Shown here in pieces: positions 21,790 through 35,140 of a stretch of 64,000 nucleotides of DNA. This DNA comes from Sapria himalayana (lineage: Eukaryota > Streptophyta > Magnoliopsida > Malpighiales > Rafflesiaceae), in NCBI GenBank assembly GCA_029783825.1, contig JAREIK010016249.1, positions 1 to 64,000 on the forward strand, read 5' to 3'. The position numbers and the translations under genes were made by a program. How positions within the stretch are numbered: position 1 is the stretch's first letter; every line of letters begins with the position of its first letter. The notes beneath the pieces are model-generated. The model had not been told where the DNA came from. It made no database searches and was given only the letters and a program-made list of their open reading frames with translations.

Positions 21790-24700
21790 ATAGAAATTGA
21801 TCATCTTCAATTTCTATCGTGGCACCATTTTAGTCACATAAATTTCCTGGATCTTTATCTACGTTCAAAGGCTCAATATTATTTATGTCATATTCCTAGA
21901 ATACTGGTGCAATTTCTAAGTCTACACTTCTTTTTTATAATGTTGGTACTTCAAATTTTGATCGAGCTTTGATATTGCAAATCACCCACCAATCTCTCTT
22001 ATCACAAGATACAATAATATACCTCAGTGGCTTGAACTATCATAATAAATGGCTCATATCGATTATATCTGTGTTTATGGTTAACATTCACTAGCTTATA
22101 ATCAGAATGAATCTTCGTGGCCACATTTCATGTAGGATTAAATGACTCGCACTTAAATAATAAAAACTTGTTATTTTGAGTCCAGGATACTCCAACTAAA
22201 TAACTTCTTTGAGTTGACCATAATAATTAATCTCATCTGCACAATAACCTGAGCCTTTAATGCATACACCACTATTCATTATTATTTTAGAAGAACTGTG
22301 CCCGATTGTATGAAATTTATATCCATTAACAAAATACTCAGGATAGGTTGTCACATATCTAAATGGGCATTTATTTAGATTTTGAATGAAAATATTTGAA
22401 TCTCCATTTGAAGGATCAATTACCTGTGACATAACTTAAAAAATGATATTAACAAATAAAAGATAATAATAAATTAAATAATTCAAAAATATAAAACTTA
22501 ATTATTCTCACATAATTTTTTAACCAATTCGCAAATTTAGTTTTTAGCATATAATCGACATCATTGCTAGAAATTGCTGAATGCTTATATTTTAACTGCT
22601 CAACATAAATACTCAACAAATATAAAAAGATAGAAAAAATGTATATCAATTTTTAAAATTCTATTAAATATAAAATCAAACAATAATTAAATATGCAACC
22701 ATTTTGGGTATACATACTCAATATATGGTGCAACCTCCTCACAATTAAGTAAAACATAGCTCCGTGTTGCTTTGTACTCTTCATTTGTCATACATCTTTT
22801 CATTGATCTTCCAAGTGCTCTTATAGGGTGCTTGAAGATAGATAGTTTGTCCACGGAATCATCTTCTACCATCACATGACCTTCATCATTCTGCAGCACA
22901 TTTATATTCTTTGTATTGACATGATCCTCAAAATAATAAGAACAAAATGATGATGCTTCATTTACTAAATATGCATTTCAAATTGAACCTTCAACTTTTG
23001 CCTTGTTCCTAACATTCAAATTTAACTTACGAAGATACCTACATCCATAATGTTAGGTTTCAATTAGATTAAATAACAATAATACTTAAAGTACTAAATA
23101 ATAAAACACATCAAATTATATGTATTTACCTCTTAAAAAGATACATACGCCTGTATTTCTCTAGGCCTACAATTCTTGCTTCATATGCCTAATGGGTCTG
23201 CAAATGCTCCATCGAGTCAAAAAAACTCGGAGGGAATATCCGTTCCAGCTTACAAATAATAAGTAGAATTTCATTCTCTAGCCTCACCATGTCATCTATT
23301 TTGATTGTGGTTGCAGTTAGTTATTTAAAAAAGAAACAAAATTCTATAAGGACCTTCCAAACACTTTGAACAAGTAATTCACGGAATGCATTTGGTATTA
23401 ATCTTTACATAAATACATGACAGTCATGACTTTTCATTCCAAATATCTCAAGATTCTTTATATCCACGCATCTACCAATATTTGACACATATCCATCAGA
23501 GAATTTCAAATTTTTAACCCATTCACACAATATCTGTCTTGCCTTCTTATCAAGTGTGTAAAAATCTTTAAAGAATTTTTTTGTTTCCTCATTCAGTTTC
23601 AATTCAGAACGCTGACAGTAATCATTCAGCTCTTGTATTGATTTAAAAGTACCTTTTGTTTTTCCATATACATTAAGGATAGTGTTGAAAATAATGTCAA
23701 AAATATATTTCCAATATGTATTACATCTAAGTTATGATGAATTAAATTGGACTTCCAATAGGGCAAGTCCCAAAATATACTTCAATTCCTCCAGCCAAAT
23801 AATTTGCCTATTGGTCCATTACTTCTAGTAGTTTCTTTTTCAGTTATCTTCTTTAAACCCAAACTGTGAATCTCTGTCATAATATCATCTTTTGAATAAA
23901 CTGCCGGTGCAAACTATCATCACAGTTTTATTTTTTCGAAATGTAGTTCTATTTCTTCGAAAAGGATGATTCGTAGGTAGAAACTTATGATGGTTATCAA
24001 ACCATGACTATTTACCACTAAATTTGAGGGTAAATGCATCAAAATTTGTCATGCAATACTTGCATTCAAATCATCTTGCAGTACTCTAGCTAGACAACAT
24101 TGAATATGCAGGAAAGTCACTTACCATCCATATAAGTGTTGCCCGCATAATGAAATTTTGCTTCTTTGAGATGTCATATGTATTCATGCCAACATCCCAT
24201 ATATGATATTACTCTAAATAAGAGGCTTAAGAAAACATCTAGCATCTCTTTTAGATTTTTTGTCCCTGAAACCAATATTGACAAAAACATATATTGCTCC
24301 TTCAGACACAACCACGAAGGCAAGTTATAAGGTGTCACCACCACTGATCATGTTGAATACTATTGTCCAGATTGCCTAAATGACTGAAATCAATCAATGT
24401 AGAGAACCAAACTCACATTTCGACTTTTAGCCGCAAAATCTTGATGTATATATTTAAAATGATTACAAGCAGGTGAATCTGTTGGATGACGCATTACCCC
24501 TTCTTCAACCACATGCTTAGAATGCCACCTCATATCATTTACTATAGCATTTGATGCATATAGTATTTGTAATCAAGGAATTAATGGAAAATAATACATC
24601 TTCTTAAAGACAACCTTCAATTATCGTCGCATTTCTACAACACTAGGTGCCTTCCTAAATTGAAAATGATCACAAAACATTCAGCTAATTAAATCACTAT

Positions 24701-25394
24701 CACCACCCCGATATAACATGCATCCATTTAAACAACAATCAATTCTTTCCACTGGTAGACCCATTCCTCATAGTAACTTTTTAGTGTTGTAAAAGTTGTT
24801 AGTGGTCAAATTATTATCCGGAACATTTTCTTTCATCAGTTCTGTCACATGATCAAATAATTTTTCAGACATATGCTTTTCTAACTTAATGCTCATTAGT
24901 CGAGCCACAAATGACAATTGCGAATGTATTTTACAACTAGGCCACATCTCTTTATCTACAGCTTTAAGTATTTCATAAATTTTTTAGCTTTAGGATTAGG
25001 TGGTTCATCCATATAATCCGTATTGAAGTCAGCACCAGCAACTTCTATGATCATTCTATGAAATGCGTTTAATGATTCTTCACCACAAGCAAATGATTCA
25101 ATGCCTTCATTTTGGTCAATATTTAGAGCCATTGTACTTTCCCCATGATAAATCCAAACAAAATATTTTGGCTTAAAGCCATATTTAGCCAAATGATATC
25201 TTATAGTGTTTGCATCACAAAAAGGGATATTCTAAACACTTGCGATGATTATATGGACATTTAATTTTTTCTTCATCCTTCAATCTCGATTGACTACATG
25301 CAAAATTGATGAAAGTTTCAAGCCTAGTCAAAAAATCTTGATTAAAAAATCCATTAAAAACCCATCTATACATACACTGATGTTCTGAGCTCAT
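21790..25394 (-). pseudogene. TNP2-like CACTA transposase, IIb copy, broken
   Basis: Minus-strand partner of the IIa transposase. The N-terminal region opens MSSEHQCMYRWVFNGFFNQD and is better preserved than in IIa. Then come YFVWIYHGESTMALNIDQN (about 25150), MSIKLEKHMSEKLFDHV, the TNP2 core at about 24700-23700, DUF4218-like sequence at 23602-22687 (KSHDCHVFM, EEYKATRSYVLLNCEEVAPY), and DUF4216-like sequence at 22432-22000 (DEINYYGQLKEVI). It has multiple stops and frameshifts (for example near 25225). The acidic C-terminus seen in IIa at 13830-13914 is missing: the sequence jumps from TTTCTATCTG to ATGCTTGTTCATC, which in IIa lie about 165 bp apart. Confidence 0.87.
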
Positions 25395-25659
25395 TTTGCC
25401 ATGTTTTATTTACAAAAAAATAATGTCTAATCATTATTTTAAATAAAACATTCAATTACTTTAAAATATACAAATAATTAAATAAAATTACTTACAAATG
25501 AATATTTAAAAATTAATATTGTGATATCGAGCCAATACGTTTGCAAAATCTACATTAAAGATAAAGCAATTTTTAGCACGATAAAGATTAATAGATGTCA
25601 CAATTACACTAGATAAAGGGTGCAAAATGTGATAATGCACAAGAAAGAAAAACAAAAAA

Positions 25660-25913
25660 AAAAGACATTTAATGTTTGAAGGGAGGAGAGGGAGGGAGGA
25701 GAGAGAGAGAGAGAGAGATATAAGGTGGGGAAAGGAAGAAAAGGGGTAGAGAAATGGGGAGACATGGGGGAAGAGAGAGAGATGAAGAGAGAAGGAGGGA
25801 TAGAGAGAGAAGGAGAGAGAGAAGGAGGGAGAGAGAGCGAGAGGAGAGAAAGAGAAGGAGGGAGATAGAGGGAGAGAAATGGTGAAGGTAGAGAGAGGGG
25901 AATATAGAGATGA

Positions 25914-25947
<34 letters not shown>

Positions 25948-26165
25948 GGAGGGAAAGTGAGAGACATGGAGAGAGAGGGAGGGAGAGTGAGAGACATGGA
26001 GAGAGAGAGAAAGAGAAAAACAACCAAGAAAGGAGAGCAAAAAAGAAAATAACAACATAGAGAGTGTGTGACACATAAAGAAAAAAGGAATAGAGAGACT
26101 GGAAGAATTAGAGAGGGAGAGAGAGACACAGAGAGTGTAGTGTTAGAATGAAAAATTATATAGAA
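25660..26165 (-). promoter_or_regulatory. Putative promoter and CT-rich leader of the IIb transposase gene
   Basis: On the minus strand TATATAA at about 26162-26156 is followed by TTTTTCATTCTAACACTACAC and a long CT tract (plus strand GA/GAGG) to about 25680. This is the conserved counterpart of 9600-9965. The long apparent minus-strand frames of Ser-Leu repeats are translations of this tract and not genes. Confidence 0.5.
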
Positions 26166-26399
26166 GAAAATGTAATTTCTTCTGTATAAACCTATCAAAT
26201 ATTATATTTTTTGTCATACATAAGTTCATATTTGAGCGTGAGGCCTAAGGGCTGAGATTAGGTAAGAGTACGACCCTTATTTGTATTATACCATATATGA
26301 GCATGATCAACGGACACTCTCATGCTACGTGCTTACATATTGTTGATATTATATCTTTTGCCATTTAATTTTAAATTAGTTCCCAAATTAATATTATCT

Positions 26400-28245
26400 C
26401 ATATGTAATTATATGTTAGGATACATATAGTAAATGTATTTATAAATAGTTACATATAGTTAAACATATAATTATATATAGATATATGCATACAAGTAGT
26501 TATAAGTAAATATAAATAAATGTATACAAAGTTATAAACAATAATATAGATTTACACATATGTATACATAATTAAAAATAAAGGTATAGTTATTATATAG
26601 AGTGATTTATAGTTATAAAATATTTATATATAGTTCTACACATATAGTTAAAATTGTGTTGCATGTTTTTATAAATATTGTTACATGTAGTTATACATAT
26701 AGTTACATGTATAGTTAAACTTATATTTATACATGTATGTATATATATTTTATCATATAATTTCATATATTTTTACATATAGTTATGTATAGGTATAGAT
26801 ATATTAAAATACATTTTTATACTAATATATAAAAATGTATATTAAATAAATGTTAATTAAATATTAAAATATAGTTATGTATAAAGTTTTTATAGTTATA
26901 CATATAGTATGATAGAATTATTTATAGTTATATGTTAGTATACATATAATATATATAGTTATAAAAAATTATATATCGTTATATATATATATATATATAT
27001 ATATATTCATACTAGTAATTAAATTTAGTTATGCATAAATATATACAATGTTATAAACAAATATATATATTTACATATATGTATACATATATGTATAAAT
27101 AGTTAAAAATATAAGTTATATTTATTATATAAAGTTATATTTATTTTTTACCAATATTTTTATATAGTTATACACATATAATTAAATATGATGTGTATGT
27201 TATTATGCATGTAATTATAAATATAGTTACATGTGATTATACATATAGTTACACGTATAGTTAAACTTATATTTATACATGTATATATTTGTTCATATAA
27301 TTTCATATATTTATACAAATAGATATGTATAGGTATGGATATACTAAAATATATTTTTTATACTAATATATAAAAAATATGTTAAATATATGTTATTAAT
27401 TATATATTTAAATATAGGTTATACATTAATAATATAAAATTATGTATAGTTATATGTTATTTTACATATAATATATATAGTTATAAAAAACTATATATTG
27501 TTAAACATTTAGTTATATATATATTCATATGAGTAGTTATATTTAGTTATACATAATATATACACAGTTATAAACAACCATATAGATTTACATATATGTG
27601 TATATATATATATGTATACATATATGTATAAATAGTTAAAAATATAGTTATATTTAATTATATAAAGTTTTATTTAGTTTTAAAAATATTTATATATAGT
27701 TATACACATATATTTAAACAAATGTTGTATGTTGTTATACATGAAATTATAAATATAGTTACACGTGGTTATACATTTAGTTACACATATAGTTAAACTT
27801 ATATTTATACATGTAGGTATATATATTTATTTATAAATTTTATATATCTATACCTATAGTTATGTATAGGTATAGATATAGTAAAATACAATTTTGAATA
27901 CTAATATATAGAATTGTATATTAATGTATGTTGTAAATTATATATTTAAATATAGTAATGTATAAAGTTTTTATAGTAATACATATAATAAGATACAATT
28001 ATTTATAGATATATGTTATTATACATATAGTATATATAACTATACATATTTTAATATAGTTAAACATATAGTTATATATAGATATATTCATACAAATAAT
28101 TATACATAAATATTTAAAGTTATAAATAAATAATTAGATTTACATATATGTATACATATTTACAAATATAGTTATATTTAATTATATAGTCTGGTATATA
28201 GTTATACAATTATTTATATATAGTCATACAAATTCAACAAATATC
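26400..28245. repeat. AT-rich minisatellite upstream of IIb transposase
   Basis: Repeats of TATAGTTATACATATAGTTA and TTATATATAAATAT, reverse complement of the type at 8500-9370, but about twice as long through internal duplication. Confidence 0.82.
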
Positions 28246-30880
28246 TAAAATATGGTCATCAATTATGTTTATAGAGAGTGAGAGAAGAAATACTATATTT
28301 CTACAATTTTCCACATGAGCATGAAGTTACTTTGAATGTCCATTTACTACAACTTCTATAGCAAAGAGATGTTCTGCTAAAGAATCATAAATTTCTTCCA
28401 TATATCTGCATGTCCATATATATATATATTCAGGAAAAAAATGAAGATTAATACATGAAAATAAAAAAAAAGATGATATAAAAAAATAATACTCAAGAAT
28501 AATAATAGATAACTAAAACTCTTGCCTTTACTTAATGAATAAAAATGATTGATGAAACTTTTCATATCGAGTATTCCCATAAAAAATAAACCAACTAAAT
28601 AAAAAAATAAAAACTCACAATAATATAATATTAAGAATAAAAATTATAAAATGACATTATCATTTATAAAATAATATAAAAGTTCACATATAAATACAAA
28701 AAGAAACTATAAATACTATTAATCTATATGAATCATCTCATCCTAGTATCTCAAAATAAAAAAATATAAAAATACAATATAATTCTAAATAGTTTTGAAA
28801 TTTTTATTTTTATTTACAACTTATTAATATTCTTTATAATTTATTTTGCTGTATTTTTTACTATTATTTTTATTATATTGATATGATGTTTTTGAAATTA
28901 TAATAATTTATATTTATTTTTTTAAGATATGAAATAATATTTAATAATATAAGTTCCGGACTAAAAAATAATTAGTAAATATGTTTATATCATATTAAAC
29001 TATAAAAGAATACTCACATAAAAGAGTACTAACATATATTCGCTAGTACTATAAATTAATGTTTCATTAATGATACATACATTTTTATAGTACTTCTCAT
29101 ATTTTCTTATATTCTTTATTACTATTTATTACAAGATACATCTGCCATAAATTTTGTGAAACATGAAACTTAGATTCAAGCTTGTAGGTTACAAATAATA
29201 GTTATGGTACTCAACTAATAACTACAACGTTCAACTAGCAATTACTACTCATATTTATTAGATTTTTAAATTATTTAAAATAAATATATTGCAGCTAGGA
29301 AAAATTACCATGTGTTAAAAGATGATGTTATTAACATGACGAGATAAAGGGTGTCCTAACAAATGTTGTCGTAAATAGAATACTCTTGTATGGCATGAAA
29401 TTCATCAACATTACAGAGATACATAAATTCTTCATAATCCCCAGTTGTTAATGGTATAAATTATAGTAATATATATTTGGTAGAAGTTGAATTGTAAAGT
29501 AATAATAAACTACATTGTTATCGCTAAAATCATAAATTGAAGTTGATAAATATATTTTGGTTGAAAAAAATATATTGTATTGCATGACATTGTAGGGATT
29601 ATAAACATTAAAAATTTCTAAATATTTTTAATAGTTTTATATCCTCTATATAAATCAAAAATGTTATAGATTTAAAATATTATACTTTTTTTATCTGCCT
29701 ACCCTTCTTCAAAACTCAACTCAAATTTATTATTTGGCTCGTATAAAAGCTATGAGGCTTCATGATTAGAATAGATAAAATTCACGTCCCAACATTTGAA
29801 CAACATGATAAATGATAGCACCATGGAAAACGTATCTAACATCTACGAGGATCGGACTCATATTTTCAGTGTTAGAGTATTTATCATCTTTTTCTGATCA
29901 GTCTACCATGTTGTTGGTTCGGATTATTAGTACCATGCTATATGTTTTTAAAAACATTATTCTTGATAGTAATTATGTACAAAAAAGTTTGGTTCATATA
30001 TTTTATACTATCTTAGCTTAAGTGTCCATGACACATTGCTATATGTTGATCTTATTATATCAGTATGAAATCATTATTTAAATATTAATAAACTTTATTA
30101 AACAAGTCCACTCATCACTAACACAAGAGAGATCACAAGGAATCACACACAACGCGACATCTATTGAAGCAATATTGAAATTATTAGAAATATACGTATT
30201 TTATTTCAAGAAACATAAATATGAAGTTATTATGTTTGAGATAAATTTTGAGATAAATTTAATTTACAAAATGTTAGATACATGGTAAATATAAATCTTT
30301 ACACACACACACACACACACCATGATAATCTTTGTTAAAGATGAGTGCAACCATACTAATATAAATGAATCATGTAGGAAAGTGACAATAAGTCAATGAA
30401 AAAATTAATAAGAATATTTATTTTTATATCATATGTTTACTTACAAGCTTATAACATGCTTACTTGCATGAATATCATGTGTTAGTATGTATGATTGCCA
30501 TGTCTTGGCTTATATGAGTGATAAGCATTGATTATGTGCTTACTATGTGTTCTCATGCATTAATGCTAAGTGCTTGAAAGTGTGCTTGTTATAGGATGAT
30601 GTGTATACCTACCAAGGATTGACTTGACAAGTGAAAGCTGTGTTGGCTTACTAAATTGTTGCATCAAAAATTTTAAAACTTGGAATCTTGCTATAATAAA
30701 AGTGATTTGGGATTCCTAGCACACAACAACACATATCATGAGAATATTGTAAAAGTGAATTGATAAACTCTTGCTAAATTATTTTCAATTACATGTGTGA
30801 ATATTATTGAGTTTTCTAGAAGATGGTAGAATAGTTCAAACTGGTTCAATCGAGTATAATTAGTTTAATTTAATTCGACA
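28246..30880. other. AT-rich stretch without a recognised gene
   Basis: 5' region of IIb. It contains only short AT-rich frames and a small (CA)n at about 30301-30320. I recognise no domain, RNA gene or terminus. Confidence 0.6.
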
Positions 30881-30884
30881 TGCT

Positions 30885-31478
30885 AAACTTTTATTTTATT
30901 TATTTATATTTATTTATTTTATTTATTTTATTTATTTTATTTATTTGATTTATTTGATTTATTTTATTTATTTATTTATTTATTATTTATTTTATTTATT
31001 TTATTTTATTATTTTATTTATTTTATTTATTTTATTTATTTTATTTATTTTATTTATTTTATTTATTTATTTATTTATTTATTTTATTTATTTATTTATT
31101 ATTTATTTTATTATTTATTATAATTATTTTAATTATTTTAATTATTTTAATTATTTTATTTAATTTATTTATTTTATTAATGTATTAATTTTTATTATTT
31201 TATTTATTTTATTTATTTATTTATTTATTTTATTTATTTTATTTATTTTATTTATTTTATTTATTTTATTTATTTATTTATTTTATTATTTATTTATTTT
31301 ATTTATTTTATTTATTTTATTTATTTTATTATTTTATTTATTTTATTTATTTTATTTATTTTATTTATTTTATTTATTTTATTTATTTTATTTATTTTAT
31401 TTATTTTATTTATTTTATTTATTTTTATTATTTTATTTATTTATTTATTTTATTTTATTATATTTTATTTTTGATTCA
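30885..31478. repeat. (TTTTA/TTTA)n microsatellite
   Basis: Nearly 600 bp of TTTTATTTA-type units with few interruptions. The Ile/Leu/Phe/Tyr-rich apparent frame in it is an artefact of the repeat. Confidence 0.95.
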
Positions 31479-31499
31479 ATCATTACTCATTCTTAAATA

Positions 31500-31700
31500 T
31501 TCTTTGTAGATATCAAGTCGGATACCTAAGTATGTATACTAGTTATGTATAAAATACACATTCATATTGATTTATACTATTTTTGTAGATATCAAGTCGA
31601 CATACCTAAGTATGTATACTAGTTATGTATAAAATACACATGCATATTAAAGTATACTATTTTTGTAGATATCAAGTCGGCTAACCAAAGTATATATACT
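31500..31700. repeat. 79/80-bp tandem repeat, about 2.5 copies
   Basis: GTAGATATCAAGTCG starts at 31506, 31585 and 31665, each followed by CCWAAGTATRTATAC. The first two copies continue into TAGTTATGTATAAAATACAC. It sits directly next to the TTTTA microsatellite. Confidence 0.9.
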
Positions 31701-33264
31701 TTTTATATATTGTTTTTGTATAGGGTCACCATCAAAGTCCACACAATGACAATGTATTATATCACAAATACATGAAGCATGTATATGAATAAGTTTATAT
31801 ACGAAATCCAAGCATACCATGATGATTAAAGAAGAAATTTGGAAACAAATAAAAAACAGAATAAAAATGCTTCTCTTTGATTAAGCAATCCAAGATAATC
31901 TATGAAGAATAACTGTATAAACGTACCTCAAATAAATAACAAATTAAATCTTATCCCTCAAATTAATTTTTATTGAATCGGCATCAAGAGATAGATGGCG
32001 GAATGGAGAGAAATTCGGTTCTGTTAGAGATGCGTCGAAGTCGAGAGAGAAAATATATATTTTAGGAAAATATTTATATTTTTAATTATTAAAACATTAA
32101 ATAAATAATATATATATATATATAATACAAAAATACTCATTAATTTTATTTACTATCAAAATTTGTTCAACAAAATTAATGTGTGTGTACCAAGGTACAA
32201 ATGAAAAATAAATACCTTAAAATTTATTATTATAATATTAATTAAATAATAAATATATAAAAATAAAAAAAATATGTTTTGCCTTAAAAAAATATGTTTT
32301 GCCTTAAAAAATATCAAATAGGTACAAAATTAATAAACTCTATATAATAATTTTGAAAAAAGTTATAAATACTATTAATATTAAAAAATATATAAAAATT
32401 TATATTTTATGGTAATAATTTTTAAGAATTCATATTAATTTTTGCGAAGATAATATGAAATAATTTTAAATGCATAAAATTTCATATTATTTGATATCAT
32501 TAATAATTTTAAAATTCAATAAATTACTTAAAGTGAGAAGATAATTAAAATAAGTTATATTTATATTTTTAATAAAAACTTAATGTTAAAAGCTAATAGT
32601 AAAAATATTACTCAATTGTTAAATTTGTATAAATTTTTGTAAGAGCAAACATCTATGTATTTATTTATAAATATTAATTTATTTTCTTTTTAACTTTATT
32701 AAAAAAATTATAATTTTATTATATTTCAAGATTTTCTAATTTTGTATTATTTATTTATTTAAAAGGTTTCTATAATAATACAATTTTTTTTATTTATAAT
32801 AATATTAATTTTTACTAGTTTATCCATCAATTCAGATAATTTTGATAATATTTTTATTTATTATACAATGAATAACTTTATATTTATATTAGTAGAAATT
32901 TTAATATATGTTAATTTAATTTTTAAAATATAGCAAAAAATTATTATACTTATTGAAGTTATTATTTAATGTTACTTTAATACAAAATTTTAAGTTTCTT
33001 AACTTAAAATTTTAGAAATTTTTTTTGTAAAATATTATAAAAAATTAATACATCATAAAAATAGTTAATTTAGTCATTATTAATATATATAATTGTTTTT
33101 GTATTTTGATAATTTTTAAATTATTTATTTATAATATAATTTTTTTATGATTTTACGAGGAGGGGGTGTGTTTCAAGGATTGCTCATCTATAGACCAATA
33201 ACATACATTAAAAAAACAAAATTAAATATAATTTTAAAATAAATATAAATAAAAAAATTATATA
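31701..33264. other. AT-rich stretch without a recognised gene
   Basis: Internal IIb sequence, extremely AT-rich. A 20-bp unit ending ATATGTTTTGCCTTAAAAAA is present twice near 32270-32310. Nothing else is recognised. Confidence 0.6.
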
Positions 33265-34319
33265 ATTAAATTATGGCTCGGAAAATACTATCGCTAAATC
33301 CGTAGCAAAATTACGGATTTTAATCTAGGGAAAATTCATCGCTATATTATGGATTTATTAGCTCAAGAAAATCCGCCGCTAAATCCGTTGCTAAATTACA
33401 ATTTTATTAACTAGGGAAATTCTATCGCTAAATCCGTCACAAAATTAAGGATTTTATTTTCTAGTGAAATTCCGTCGCTAAATCTATCACTAATTTTTGG
33501 ATTTTATTAGCTAGGGATATCGCTCATTAAATCCGTAGCTAAATATAGATTTTATTAGCAAGGAAAAATTGTCGTTAAATACATCGCTAAATCAATGGTT
33601 TTATTAGCAAGGGAAAATACATTGCTAAATCTATCGTTAAATCAAGGATTTATTAGTAAGGGAAAACATGTCGCTAAATCCATCGCTTAATCAATGATTT
33701 TATTAGCAATTAAAAATCCATCGCTAAATTCATCGCTAAATCAATGATTTTATTAGCAAGAAAAAATCTATTGCTAAATCAAAGATTTTATTAGTAAGGG
33801 AAAATTCATAGCTAAATCTATCGCTAAATCAAAGATTTTATTAGTAAGGAAAAATCTGTCACTAATTTTAGGCTTTTATTAGCTAGGGAAAATCCGTCGC
33901 TAAACCTATCGTTAATCAAGTATTTTATTAGATAGGAAAATTTCGTCACTAAATCCGTCGCTAATTTCAGGCTTTTATTAGCGAGTGATATTTCGTCACA
34001 AATTCATCGCTAAAATCCCCGCTACTCTTGAGCAGAAGTTACGAAATTTCTATCACCAATTTCGTCGCTAAACTCTCAGCTTTTCTTGAGCAGAATTTAC
34101 GAAATTTTTCCGTAGCTAATCCATCACTAATTCCTCCACTTTTGTTTAGCAGAAGTTTTGAAAAGTTTTCCCTCGCTAACCATCGCTAATACGTTGCTAT
34201 TTTTTTTTTCAAAAAGAAATCATCTATCCATTGTTATTCCCTAGCTAATTCATTGCAATTTAGCTAGGGATTGATCCCTAGCTAAAATTCCCTAGCTAAA
34301 TCGATATTTTCTTGTAGTG
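33265..34319. repeat. Short subterminal repeat array and terminus of IIb
   Basis: About twenty imperfect units of TCGCTAAATC, CCGTCGCTAAAT and TTTTATTAGCTAGGGAAA, spaced roughly 45-60 bp, end in CGATATTTTCTTGTAGTG, which is CACTACAAGAAAATATCG reversed. Such arrays are the expected binding region for the element's own proteins. The array is about seven times longer than the ones at the ends of IIa. Confidence 0.9.
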
Positions 34320-35000
34320 GACCATAATTAATGACCAAAAATTTTTGGTCGGAAATTAGACAATAAAGTGGTTATCGAATATATCAACAACCATTTTATG
34401 ATCTATCACTATAATTGGTCTGTACCATAATTTTTCAAATTTTTTATAACTTTGTACTTATCAACCAAATATATAGGTCGCCATTTACTAACAAGTCATT
34501 ACTAATTTAGAGATCCTAAGAGGATCATCGAAGAAAAATACTCCAGACCAAATTCTCGATCAATTACCTACCATATATCTCCGACCAAATATATTTGGTC
34601 GAGAATATGATCTGTAAATTAGGATGGAATTTGCGTAAAATATTCCCAAAAGATTACCAACCATTTAAGGACCAAAAATTCATAAGCATTAAAAAATATT
34701 CTATATAGTGGTTATCCAATATAATTTATAAGGTTGTAATTATTGACCAAATTACCGACCGAAATATTCGGTCGGTAATTACAGACCATTTCACGACCCC
34801 ATTATCAACCATAACTCTCGACCAAATATTTTTGGTCGAAAATTGGTCAGTAAATTAGGATAGAAATAGCTAATAAAAATTTCCGATTAATTACCGACCA
34901 TTTAACGACCAAAAATATATTGGACTTCCGGATAATTATAGATTTTTTTCTCACCGACCTTTTACTGATCATAATTTTGTTCGATAATTCATTATTTTAA
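34320..35000. repeat. Subterminal repeats of element I, continued after the nested block
   Basis: Repeats of GACCAAATATTTTTGGTCG and ATTACCGACC in both orientations. One near-perfect palindrome has arms AATTACCGACCGAA (34750-34763) and TTCGGTCGGTAATT (34767-34780). The motifs match 1272-1405 and 43200-43855, proving continuity of element I across the insertion. Confidence 0.88.
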
Positions 35001-35039
35001 TTTTTTGATTTGAAAATCATTGATAAGTCATTTGGCCCA

Positions 35040-35140
35040 AATTCCTTGCAAATCCATTGATTTTATGATTCAAACCCTACTATAAGCACGAAAATGCAAA
35101 AAAAAATTGATATTTCTTCGGAATCCATGTAAGTTTTTCT
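35040..35140 (+). promoter_or_regulatory. Possible promoter and first splice donor of element I
   Basis: CCCTACTATAAGCACG (TATAAG at 35081) lies just inside the subterminal repeats and is followed by an A-rich leader. GTAAGT at 35129-35134 would be a splice donor opening a long intron that ends before the ATG at 37469. This is inferred from position and short motifs only. Confidence 0.3.

Larger units (their letters stand above)
18535..28245. repeat. Right arm of large inverted repeat
   Basis: Reverse-complement counterpart of about 8500-17430: module E, TnpD-like gene, TNP2-like gene, CT leader and AT minisatellite. Both arms carry many private substitutions and indels, so the duplication is not recent. 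The right arm has a longer AT minisatellite and lacks about 150 bp between the two genes. Confidence 0.87.
18529..34319 (-). mobile_element. CACTA transposon, family II copy IIb, 3' end missing
   Basis: A second family II copy facing the opposite way. Its start is the intact terminus CACTACAAGAAAATATCG (reverse complement of 34319-34302), followed by about 1 kb of TCGCTAAAT/TAGCTAGGG repeats. Further in come an AT-rich region, the AT minisatellite, the CT-rich leader, TNP2 (25394 to about 21790), the TnpD-like gene (21726-19858) and module E, which stops at about 18535 against the IIa terminus. No second terminus of its own is present. Its 5' portion (28250-34319) does not visibly match the 5' portion of IIa, so the two copies differ in their leaders. 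Confidence 0.72.

Noticed and set aside
25506..26198. 230-codon minus-strand Ser/Leu/Pro-rich frame
   Set aside because: It is mostly a CT microsatellite. The matching tract at 9640-9960 gives unrelated frames, so it is leader DNA and not a gene.
30945..31163. 72-codon Ile/Leu/Phe/Tyr-rich frame resembling a membrane protein
   Set aside because: It is the translation of (TTTTA)n.
33265..34319. CRISPR-like spaced repeats
   Set aside because: Unit and spacer lengths vary, motifs occur in both orientations, and the array ends in a CACTA terminus. It is a transposon subterminal array in a plant genome.
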